Source of the DNA: Microbacteriaceae bacterium
GTDB taxonomy: Bacteria > Actinomycetota > Actinomycetes > Actinomycetales > Microbacteriaceae
Assembly: GCA_030725885.1 (NCBI GenBank)
Contig: JANRET010000032.1
Coordinates: 1 to 8,648 of the forward strand
Length of the DNA stretch: 8,648 nucleotides
Reading direction: 5' to 3'
Part shown: positions 1-8,648 of the stretch, in pieces
Numbering within the stretch: position 1 is the stretch's first letter
Layout of the letters: every line of letters starts with the position of its first letter
Notes under the pieces: generated by a model
Database searches by the model: none
What the model saw: the letters and a program-made list of their open reading frames with translations, nothing else
Told to the model about the DNA's origin: nothing
Translations under genes and position numbers: made by a program

Positions 1-146
1 TGCTCGACGCCCGGCACGACTGTGTCGCGGCCCGCGGCGCCCGCCAAACCGAGGCCTCGGCCGTCACCGTCACGGCGACGGGATCACTGGCCAACGAACC
101 GAACCGATCGGCGCTGCTTGCGCTCATCGGGAGGGGCGATGGCTAA
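1..146 (+). CDS. folE: GTP cyclohydrolase I, C-terminal end (partial)
   Basis: This is the last 47 codons of a gene that enters from the left edge; the reading frame begins at base 3 and stops with TAA at 144-146. The translated tail contains ARHDCVAARGARQ followed by a TVTATG-like strand. This matches the end of GTP cyclohydrolase I, where the Cys in the H-x-C segment is a zinc ligand and the following R-G-x-R stretch lies at the active site. The enzyme converts GTP to 7,8-dihydroneopterin triphosphate, the first step of folate synthesis. Its position directly before folP, folB and folK supports the call. The stop codon lies inside the start of folP (8-base overlap). The N-terminal part, including the other zinc ligands, is outside the window. 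Confidence 0.9.
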   Translation, partial: LDARHDCVAARGARQTEASAVTVTATGSLANEPNRSALLALIGRGDG

Positions 147-939
147 CCGTCCGCTCGTGTTCGGCATCCTCAACGTGACGCCGGATTCGTTTAGCGATGG
201 CGGCCTGTGGACCGCACCCGACGCTGCTGTCGACCACGCTCGCGCACTGGTTGCGGCGGGTGCCGATGTCATCGATGTGGGCGGCGAATCGACTCGGCCC
301 GGAGCCGAGCGGCTCGACGACGGCGAAGAACGACGTCGCGTCGAACCCGTCATCCGCGCGCTGGTCGCCGACGGGATTTCCGTGTCGCTCGACACGATGC
401 GATCCGAGACGGCGCGCCTCGGCCTAGAACTCGGGGTGGACTACATCAACGATGTCTCGGGGGGTCTCGCCGACGCCGCGATGGCGGGTGTCGTTGCGGG
501 GTCCGACGCCACATACATCGCGATGCACTGGCGGGGCGAGAGCGACGTGATGGACGACAACGCACGCTACGGCGATGTCACGCGGGACGTTCTGGCGGAG
601 TTACGTGCACGGATCAATGCGCTGCTCGACGCCGGGATTACGCCGGGCAAACTGTGGACCGACCCGGGGCTGGGTTTCGCCAAGACCCCGGACCACAACT
701 GGCAGATTCTGCGCGACCTGAACCAGTTCGTCGCTCTGGGGTATCCGGTGCTGCTCGGTGCTTCTCGTAAACGGTTCCTTGCTCCGTTCGGTGAACGACC
801 CGCCGACCGTGACGAGGCCACCGCAACCATCAGCGTTCTCGCTGCGGAAATCGGTGTCGCGGCCGTCCGCGTCCACGACGTCCGGCGGACAGTCGACGCA
901 CTGCGCGTTCGCACCGCATGGAACGGGGGTGCACCGTGA
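139..939 (+). CDS. folP: Dihydropteroate synthase
   Basis: A 266-residue cytoplasmic TIM-barrel enzyme that joins 6-hydroxymethyl-7,8-dihydropterin pyrophosphate to p-aminobenzoate to give dihydropteroate; it is the sulfonamide target. All family motifs are visible in order: ILNVTPDSFSDGG (residues 10-22), GADVIDVGGESTRPGA (41-56), the SLDT strand, YINDVSGG, DPGLGFAKT with HN close behind, LLGASRKRFL (the sulfonamide-site SRK loop) and a terminal VRVHDV. The frame is open back to GTG at 22, but I chose ATG at 139. It has a GAGGGG Shine-Dalgarno sequence just upstream, it begins directly before the first beta strand, and the extra 39 residues of the longer form are arginine- and proline-rich and match nothing. 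The start overlaps the folE stop by 8 bases. Length is normal for the family. No resistance-type insertion is seen next to the NVTPDSFSDGG or SRK loops. Confidence 0.96.
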   Translation: MANRPLVFGILNVTPDSFSDGGLWTAPDAAVDHARALVAAGADVIDVGGESTRPGAERLDDGEERRRVEPVIRALVADGISVSLDTMRSETARLGLELGVDYINDVSGGLADAAMAGVVAGSDATYIAMHWRGESDVMDDNARYGDVTRDVLAELRARINALLDAGITPGKLWTDPGLGFAKTPDHNWQILRDLNQFVALGYPVLLGASRKRFLAPFGERPADRDEATATISVLAAEIGVAAVRVHDVRRTVDALRVRTAWNGGAP

Positions 940-1289
940 CGGACGAGATTCGCCTACGCGGGTTGCGTGCCTTTGGCCACCACGGTGTCCTCGACCACGA
1001 GCGCGAGAACGGCCAAGAATTCATCATTGACGTCGACGTGAGACTTCCGCTCGCGGAACTGGGTGACGACATCGGGCGCACCATTCACTATGGCGATCTT
1101 GCCGTCGCGGTTGTTGCCGCGGTCGAGACCGACCCGGTCGACCTGATTGAAACAGTCGCCGAGCGGGTGGCGGCCGTCGTGCTGGGGTTCGGCGCCCGCT
1201 CGACCCGGGTCGAGGTCCACAAGCCCTCCGCCCCCATCACCGTTCCGTTCGACGATGTATCCGTCGTGATCGAGCGGGGCGAATTGTGA
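936..1289 (+). CDS. folB: Dihydroneopterin aldolase
   Basis: A 117-residue protein that cleaves 7,8-dihydroneopterin to 6-hydroxymethyl-7,8-dihydropterin and glycolaldehyde. Family proteins form a homo-octamer. Visible signatures are L-x-G-L-x-x-F-G-H-H-G-V near residues 7-18, the catalytic Glu22 in DHERENGQ, Tyr52 in IHYGDL, the pterin-binding Glu72 in LIETVA, and Lys96 in VEVHKPSAPI. These line up with Glu22, Tyr54, Glu74 and Lys100 of the Staphylococcus aureus enzyme. I chose GTG at 936, whose GTGA overlaps the folP stop by 4 bases and which has a GGGGG stretch about 7 bases upstream. The in-frame ATG at 918 would only add six unconserved residues. Length is typical. The 4-base overlaps on both sides suggest translational coupling. 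Confidence 0.95.
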   Translation: MTDEIRLRGLRAFGHHGVLDHERENGQEFIIDVDVRLPLAELGDDIGRTIHYGDLAVAVVAAVETDPVDLIETVAERVAAVVLGFGARSTRVEVHKPSAPITVPFDDVSVVIERGEL

Positions 1290-1753
1290 CGCGCGCCGTC
1301 GTGGCAATGGGTGCGAACCTGGGCGACCGCTCGGCCACGATTGCCGCCGCGATGGAACAACTGGGGTCGACCGACGGTGTCACCGTTGTTGGGGTGTCGA
1401 GCCTTCTGGAAACGGTCGCAATCAGGCCCGACGGACCCGACGACTCTCACCCGAATTATCTGAACGGTGTCGCTCTCGCGGACACCACCCTGTCCGCCCC
1501 CGCGTTGCTCGCGGTGTTACACGACATCGAAAACGATTTCGGTCGAACCCGAACGGAACGCTGGGGCGATCGAACGTTGGACCTCGACCTCATTGTGTTC
1601 GGGGACCACGTCGAGGACGGCAATCTCGTCGTCCCGCACCCGCGCGCGCATGAACGCGCGTTCGTTCTTGGGCCGTGGCTCGAACTCGACCCCGACGCGG
1701 CTATTCCTGGGCGCGGGTTCGTTCGCGACCTGCTCGCGGAGGTTACCTCGTGA
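1286..1753 (+). CDS. folK: 2-amino-4-hydroxy-6-hydroxymethyldihydropteridine pyrophosphokinase
   Basis: A 155-residue HPPK that transfers pyrophosphate from ATP to 6-hydroxymethyl-7,8-dihydropterin and so makes the substrate of FolP. Visible elements are MGANLGDR (residues 8-15), a YLN pterin-binding turn (58-60), the hallmark FGRTRTERWGDRTLDLDLIVFG (85-106) carrying the magnesium-binding Asp99 and Asp101 (Asp95 and Asp97 in E. coli), and VPHPRAHERAFVL near the end. The residue before the RTLDLDL core is Asp where Pro or Ala is common; this is a small variation. The GTG start at 1286 overlaps the folB stop by 4 bases. FolB and FolK are separate genes here, not fused as in some bacteria. Confidence 0.96.
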   Translation: MTRAVVAMGANLGDRSATIAAAMEQLGSTDGVTVVGVSSLLETVAIRPDGPDDSHPNYLNGVALADTTLSAPALLAVLHDIENDFGRTRTERWGDRTLDLDLIVFGDHVEDGNLVVPHPRAHERAFVLGPWLELDPDAAIPGRGFVRDLLAEVTS

Positions 1754-2205
1754 AAAGGACGAACCTGCTGTTCCTGCTCGGGCTCACACCGATCGGATTC
1801 GGAGTCGGATTTGGGATCGATTGGGCGCTCGTGTCGCGTGGCGGAACCGCCATTCCGGTGCCGTGGACATTGTCGGTGAGTCTTGTGCTGATGGGCGTTG
1901 CCGTTGTCGCACTGGGTGCCCGTGTTCGTGCGGCCGTCAAACCAGTCACGGGCCGCCGCATCGACCCCATCGCCGCCGTTACCATCGTGCAACTGGCCAA
2001 AGCGTCGGCGGTGGGTGGCGCCCTGTTGTGTGGCGCAACAACAGGGCTGCTCGCGTTTGTCGCCACCCGACCGGTGGTCGTGGACACGGTTATTCCGTCT
2101 AACATTGGCGGTGTTGTCGCCGCACTTATTCTGGTTGTCCTCGCGCTCGTCGCCGAGAGCATGTGCGTGCTTCCCCCACAGGACCCGGACGGAGAACCCG
2201 CATGA
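1750..2205 (+). CDS. DUF3180 family integral membrane protein
   Basis: A 151-residue protein with four hydrophobic segments that look like transmembrane helices: roughly residues 5-27, 36-58, a long one beginning at the VQLAKASAVGGALLCG stretch, and a last one at GGVVAALILVVLALVAE. It ends in a short acidic, proline-containing tail. The helix containing AKASA-x-x-GALLCG is typical of DUF3180, a family found in actinobacteria almost always right after folK (Rv3605c in M. tuberculosis). The biochemical role is unknown. The conserved position suggests a link to pterin or folate metabolism or to the cell envelope, but that is inference. I chose GTG at 1750, which overlaps the folK stop by 4 bases. 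The frame is open back to 1675, but that extension lies entirely inside folK and is arginine-rich. Confidence 0.85.
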   Translation: MKRTNLLFLLGLTPIGFGVGFGIDWALVSRGGTAIPVPWTLSVSLVLMGVAVVALGARVRAAVKPVTGRRIDPIAAVTIVQLAKASAVGGALLCGATTGLLAFVATRPVVVDTVIPSNIGGVVAALILVVLALVAESMCVLPPQDPDGEPA

Positions 2206-2939
2206 TGACACCGGGACGACTCGAGGTTGGGCTCGTCGGAACCGCGCCGGAACTCGTGATCATGGGACTCGCGCTCGCGGGCGCCGGGCATTTCCCGTGG
2301 GCCATCACTGAACCGGCCAAAGCGGACCGCGAACGTGTTGTGTCGTTGTTGCGCGGGGTGTCGATTCAGTCACCCGCAGAAGTCGTGGCCGCGACGCAAC
2401 TCGTCATCATCGGAGCGGGTGAGGGTGAAACGGTCGCCGATATCGTCGAGTCGCTCGTCGACTCGTGGCGTCCCGGCCAGATTGTTGTACACACCTCCGC
2501 CGAATTCGGAATCGGCGTGCTCCAGCTGGCGACCAACAAGGGCGTGATCCCGCTCGCGATTCACCCGGTTCTGACGTTCACCGGAACGTCGCTCGATTTG
2601 CACCGGATGAAAGACGCGTACTTCGCGGTCACCGCTCCAGCCGTTGCCTTGCCCATCGCGCAGGCGCTCGTCGTCGAGATGGGCGGCGAACCGTTTGTTG
2701 TCGACGAGGACGACCGGGCCACTTATGCCGACGCGGTCGCGACGGTCGGGTCGTTCTCGCGTGCGATTGTCGACCAGGCCACGTTCCGGCTCCAGGAAAT
2801 CGGGGTCGAACACCCGGGTGCGGTTCTGCGGGCGCTCGCGCACTCGGCGGTCGAAGAGGCGCTACGGGCATCGTCCGACGGCGCGATCGACCCCATTGGA
2901 CGTTGGCTCGACGAGACGACCACCGAGGACGATGACTAG
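2202..2939 (+). CDS. Rossmann-like/DUF2520 protein, short and with degenerate nucleotide-binding loop
   Basis: A 245-residue protein related to the actinobacterial Rossmann-fold plus DUF2520 family (Rv3603c type), which normally sits just before panC. Matching blocks are GQIVVHTS, PLAIHPVLTFTGTSLDL, YFAVTAPA, and PIAQALVVEMGGEP followed by an E-D-D-R segment. Family members that I recall are near 300 residues, with GAGRVG-like glycines after the first strand and an LTGPVxRGD segment near the end. Here the loop reads GTAPEL (residues 13-18), keeping only the first glycine. The protein stops soon after EEALRASSDGAIDPIG, so the last 50 or more residues are absent. The H-x-x-N-H-like helix is also replaced (VATVGSFSRAIV). 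The function of the family is unclear; it resembles ketopantoate- or pyrroline-carboxylate-reductase-like oxidoreductases, and loss of the glycines argues against ordinary NAD(P) binding. The ATG at 2202 forms ATGATGA with the previous stop, after a GGAG at 2190-2193. Confidence 0.82.
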   Translation: MMTPGRLEVGLVGTAPELVIMGLALAGAGHFPWAITEPAKADRERVVSLLRGVSIQSPAEVVAATQLVIIGAGEGETVADIVESLVDSWRPGQIVVHTSAEFGIGVLQLATNKGVIPLAIHPVLTFTGTSLDLHRMKDAYFAVTAPAVALPIAQALVVEMGGEPFVVDEDDRATYADAVATVGSFSRAIVDQATFRLQEIGVEHPGAVLRALAHSAVEEALRASSDGAIDPIGRWLDETTTEDDD

Positions 2940-3705
2940 GACCGCAATCGTTCCGACGATGGGGGCACTGCACGACGGTCATCTCGCTCTCGTCCATCGC
3001 GCCCGCGAACTCGCCGATCGCGTCGTCGTGTCGATTTTCGTGAACCCGACCCAGTTCGGCGCGGGCGAGGACTTCGCCCGCTACCCCCGCACGCTCGACG
3101 CCGACCGTGTCCTGCTCGACGGACTCGCCGAGGTGTTCGTCCCGACCGTCGCCGAGGTGTACCCGACCGACAACCCGCCACCAGTGATTCACGCGGGGCC
3201 GATGGGGGATTTGTGGGATGGCGCCGCCAGACCTGGGCACTTCGACGGGGTCCTCACGGTCGTGAACCGCCTATTCGACCTCGTGAAACCGGACGTTGCG
3301 GTTTTTGGCGAAAAGGATTGGCAACAGTTGACGCTCATCCGCGTGATGGTCACCGAACGGCATGTGCCGATTGACATCATCGGTGTTCCGACAGTTCGCG
3401 AACCCAGCGGACTGGCGCTCAGTTCCCGCAATCGATTCCTGAACCCTGACGAGCTCGAAAAAGCTGCACTTCTGCCCGTGGTCCTCCGGCAGATCGCCGA
3501 ATCCGGCGGAACGTCCGAATCGATCATCCGCGGCGCGGCCCGGCTCGATGACGCCGGTTTCATGGTCGATTACCTCGACGTTGTCGACGAGAACACGCTC
3601 GAGCCAACCATTGATTCCGCCAACGCCCGCGCGATTATCGCGGCCCGGCTCGGGTCCACCCGGCTCATCGACAACATGCCCGTGGCGCCAGCAGCTGAAC
3701 GGTAA
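2932..3705 (+). CDS. panC: Pantothenate synthetase (pantoate--beta-alanine ligase), N-terminally short
   Basis: A 257-residue cytoplasmic ligase that condenses pantoate with beta-alanine, using ATP, to give pantothenate for coenzyme A. Key motifs are PTMGALHDGH (8-17, the HIGH-type nucleotide site), SIFVNPTQFG (34-43), ARPGHFDGV, VFGEKDWQQL (124-133), and LALSSRN (161-167, the KMSKS-type loop), with TRLIDN near the end. Compared with E. coli PanC (283 residues), the usual N-terminal helix of about 20 residues is missing; the protein starts right at the first beta strand. ATG at 2932 is the best start. It overlaps the previous gene by 8 bases and has GAGG at 2925-2928. The frame is open to 2644, but that upstream reading has no PanC-like sequence. 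panD does not follow, unlike in mycobacteria, so beta-alanine must come from elsewhere. Confidence 0.94.
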   Translation: MTRTAIVPTMGALHDGHLALVHRARELADRVVVSIFVNPTQFGAGEDFARYPRTLDADRVLLDGLAEVFVPTVAEVYPTDNPPPVIHAGPMGDLWDGAARPGHFDGVLTVVNRLFDLVKPDVAVFGEKDWQQLTLIRVMVTERHVPIDIIGVPTVREPSGLALSSRNRFLNPDELEKAALLPVVLRQIAESGGTSESIIRGAARLDDAGFMVDYLDVVDENTLEPTIDSANARAIIAARLGSTRLIDNMPVAPAAER

Positions 3706-3731
3706 CCTTGACTAGTACCAGAAGGGGCGCC

Positions 3732-5219
<1,488 letters not shown>

Positions 5220-5227
5220 GAGACATC

Positions 5228-5404
5228 GTGATTCAAGACTTCTGGCTCAATGCCATCTTTTCGCTCGTGCCGACGATTCTGATCGGGCTGATTTTCTGGT
5301 TCATCATGCGCAGCATCCTGCGCGCCGATCGCACCGAACGCGCCACACTCAAGAAGTACGAGGCCGAAGAGCGCGAGCGTCGCGGGCTTCCGCCGAAGGA
5401 GTAG
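5228..5404 (+). CDS. Small single-pass membrane protein (58 aa), unknown function
   Basis: A 58-codon frame starts at GTG 5228 and stops at TAG 5402-5404. AGGAGA at 5218-5223, overlapping the lysS stop, gives it a good ribosome binding site. The product begins MIQDFWLN, has one strongly hydrophobic helix (about residues 9-28, with two Trp/Phe-rich turns), and then a highly charged helix rich in Arg, Lys and Glu (ADRTERATLKKYEAEERERRG) ending in PPKE. By the positive-inside rule the charged tail should be cytoplasmic. Similar short proteins of the form 'one TM helix plus RADRTER-like tail' occur after lysS in related actinobacteria, as far as I recall. Function is unknown. The 8-base gap makes it part of the lysS transcript. 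Its stop abuts the stop of the opposing gene. Confidence 0.75.
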   Translation: MIQDFWLNAIFSLVPTILIGLIFWFIMRSILRADRTERATLKKYEAEERERRGLPPKE

Positions 5405-5983
5405 CTAGCCGCGGTCCTCGGGAACGGCGATCTTCCACAGCAGTTTCGACGGAACATACGTCGTCAGCCAGACGGCCGAGTCCGGACTCGTGCGTCCGAC
5501 CGGTTCGGGTAGAGCCTTCGTTTCGATTTCGAACAGCGCGATGGGGGCGTTTCGTCGTTTTCCGACTTTCACCGCGGCCATCGGGTCCTCGTGCATGTGG
5601 ACGTAGAGGCGCTTCTGAGGCAGAAGGCCTTCTTTGCGGTCGAGAATCGCGTCGAGGTTGTATTCCGGCGTCGCGTGATACAGATACTGCGGCGCCGTGT
5701 TTAGGTCGATTAGGTCGATTAGGTCGATGTGGACGTTCGGATTGCTGTGCCCGTAAAACGCGCGCGCCCTGGTGCCATCAATCGACAGTTCGAAGCGGTC
5801 GTTTCCGTCCGGACCTACTTCGCGCAGGACGTCGTCGACCGTCGCCTCGATGTCGTCCACGGCGAGGCGCGTGACAATGTCAGTCAAAGGAAGCCAGCCG
5901 ACGGAGTCGAGCTCGACATCGGTCGCGTGACGCAAGATAAAGGCGATGGCGCCGCCGAGGCGCTGCGAGTTGTTGCGGGACAT
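5405..5983 (-). CDS. kptA: RNA 2'-phosphotransferase, Tpt1/KptA family
   Basis: A 192-residue protein of the family that removes a 2'-phosphate from RNA by using NAD+ to form an ADP-ribosylated intermediate. The N-terminal RNA-binding lobe holds the ILRH motif (Arg18, His19) and a GWLPLTDI segment. RFELS and TRARAFYGHS (Arg74, His79) lead into the C-terminal ADP-ribosyltransferase lobe with YLYHATPEYNL, KRLYVHM (Arg125), VGKRRNAPIALFEIE and VWLTTYVPSKLL. The family's conserved Arg-His-Arg-Arg set is therefore present, so an active enzyme is likely. The usual YHGT is YHAT here. Residues 86-94 are three copies of Ile-Asp-Leu from a 9-bp tandem repeat. The physiological substrate in bacteria is unknown, because bacterial tRNA splicing does not leave this mark. 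The gene is transcribed against its neighbours and probably arrived by insertion, as many actinobacteria have lsr2 in this interval. Confidence 0.92.
   Translation of the reverse strand: MSRNNSQRLGGAIAFILRHATDVELDSVGWLPLTDIVTRLAVDDIEATVDDVLREVGPDGNDRFELSIDGTRARAFYGHSNPNVHIDLIDLIDLNTAPQYLYHATPEYNLDAILDRKEGLLPQKRLYVHMHEDPMAAVKVGKRRNAPIALFEIETKALPEPVGRTSPDSAVWLTTYVPSKLLWKIAVPEDRG
5701..5727. repeat. Perfect 9-bp x3 tandem repeat inside kptA
   Basis: Three exact, adjacent copies of TTAGGTCGA lie at 5701-5709, 5710-5718 and 5719-5727. On the coding (minus) strand they read ATC-GAC-CTA three times, giving Ile-Asp-Leu x3. The unit is a multiple of three, so copy number can change without breaking the frame. 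Each copy uses the CTA leucine codon, which is rare in this GC-rich DNA, pointing to recent slippage duplication rather than selection for three separate residues. Confidence 0.95.
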
Positions 5984-5989
5984 TCTTCG

Positions 5990-5995
5990 ATCGTA
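5990..5995 (-). promoter_or_regulatory. Possible -10 box for leaderless kptA transcription
   Basis: On the minus strand this reads TACGAT, which fits the actinobacterial TANNNT -10 pattern. It ends 6 bases before the kptA ATG, so a start point at normal distance would fall on or next to the A of the start codon. Only a weak GAAGA stands where a ribosome binding site would be, which fits a leaderless mRNA. The -35 region is poor (TGAACG-like at about 18 bases spacing). An 8-bp palindrome CGGCGCCG (6002-6009) lies in the spacer. Confidence 0.35.
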
Positions 5996-6028
5996 CGGTT
6001 TCGGCGCCGGGCGCGTTCACTGCCCCCG

Positions 6029-6046
6029 TTTTGCCCTCGGCGAAAT
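6029..6046 (-). promoter_or_regulatory. ClgR-like activator binding site in the kptA/clpC divergent region
   Basis: The minus strand reads ATTTCGCCGAGGGCAAAA. Against the ClgR consensus reported for Corynebacterium glutamicum, as I remember it (WNNWCGCYNANRGCGWWS), 16 of 18 positions fit; the misses are the last G of GCG and the final S. The plus strand shows the inverted repeat TTTTGCC (6029-6035) and GGCGAAA (6039-6045) with one mispair. ClgR activates clpP1P2 and clpC in several actinobacteria, so this site about 75 bases before clpC is in a sensible place. It is also about 50 bases before kptA. Confidence 0.5.
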
Positions 6047-6072
6047 CGCCCCACGGCCTCGAATCGCGTTGT

Positions 6073-6078
6073 TACCCT
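6073..6078 (+). promoter_or_regulatory. Possible clpC -10 box
   Basis: TACCCT matches TANNNT and would put a start point near 6085, leaving a leader of about 35 bases and placing the ClgR-like site centre near -48, a usual activator position. No good -35 hexamer is seen around 6050-6056, which is common for activator-dependent promoters. This is a weak call based on a short pattern. Confidence 0.25.
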
Positions 6079-6105
6079 CGCAGTAATGGCACGCAACTGT
6101 GTGCG

Positions 6106-6111
6106 AAGGAG
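6106..6111 (+). promoter_or_regulatory. Strong ribosome binding site of clpC
   Basis: AAGGAG lies 8 bases before the ATG at 6120. It decides between that ATG and a nearer ATG at 6112, which is out of frame and touches the Shine-Dalgarno sequence. The frame from 6120 begins MFERFTDRAR, the standard ClpC start. Confidence 0.85.
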
Positions 6112-6119
6112 ATGACGCG

Positions 6120-8648
<2,529 letters not shown>

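Noticed and set aside
22..138. N-terminal extension of folP from GTG at 22
   Set aside because: The added residues are Arg/Pro-rich, have no family match, and lie inside folE; ATG at 139 has a good ribosome binding site.
1456..2211. Open frame of 251 codons antisense to folK and the DUF3180 gene
   Set aside because: The product is rich in Arg, Gly, His, Asn and Gln without any family pattern, and both plus-strand genes are clearly real.
2644..2931. N-terminal extension of panC from 2644, possibly a fusion
   Set aside because: The extra sequence is an out-of-frame reading of the DUF2520 gene and does not resemble the missing PanC N-terminal helix.
3708..3731. TTG start or a TTGACT promoter hexamer before lysS
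   Set aside because: The TTG has no ribosome binding site and the hexamer has no matching -10 box before the ATG at 3732; AGAAGGGG points to the ATG.
5405..5440. Possible bidirectional terminator (GCCG...CGGC) after the convergent stops
   Set aside because: The stem is only four pairs with a long loop and no T-tract on either strand, and it lies inside kptA coding sequence.

Overview
The window is a compact piece of an actinobacterial chromosome, probably from the Micrococcales or a close relative. It is GC-rich, uses GTG starts freely, and its gene order matches the conserved actinobacterial block that in Mycobacterium tuberculosis runs from folE (Rv3609c) to clpC1 (Rv3596c). The genus cannot be fixed from the sequence alone.

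Bases 1-3705 hold a tightly packed plus-strand operon: the 3' end of folE, then folP, folB, folK, a DUF3180 membrane protein, a Rossmann/DUF2520 protein and panC. Every junction in this run overlaps (8, 4, 4, 4, 4 and 8 bases), so translation is probably coupled throughout. FolE, FolB, FolK and FolP make dihydropteroate from GTP and p-aminobenzoate. PanC makes pantothenate. The last two genes of this run are both short at their shared border: the DUF2520 protein lacks its C-terminal part and a recognisable dinucleotide-binding glycine motif, and PanC lacks the usual first 20 or so residues.

Bases 3732-5404 hold lysS (class II lysyl-tRNA synthetase) and, 8 bases downstream, a 58-residue single-pass membrane protein. 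This gene ends exactly where an opposing gene ends, with no base between the two stop codons. The opposing gene (5405-5983, minus) encodes a KptA/Tpt1 RNA 2'-phosphotransferase. It sits where many actinobacteria carry lsr2, and it contains a perfect 9-bp x3 tandem repeat in the segment joining its two lobes.

Bases 5984-6119 are a divergent intergenic region. It holds a good match to the ClgR activator consensus, a possible leaderless promoter for kptA, and a strong ribosome binding site for clpC. Bases 6120-8648 encode 843 residues of the ClpC unfoldase, which runs off the right edge.

I see no mobile element, CRISPR array, RNA gene or phage gene, and no wholly new multi-gene system. The points most worth a second look are the degenerate DUF2520 protein and its junction with panC, the KptA insertion with its repeat, and the ClgR-like site between kptA and clpC.
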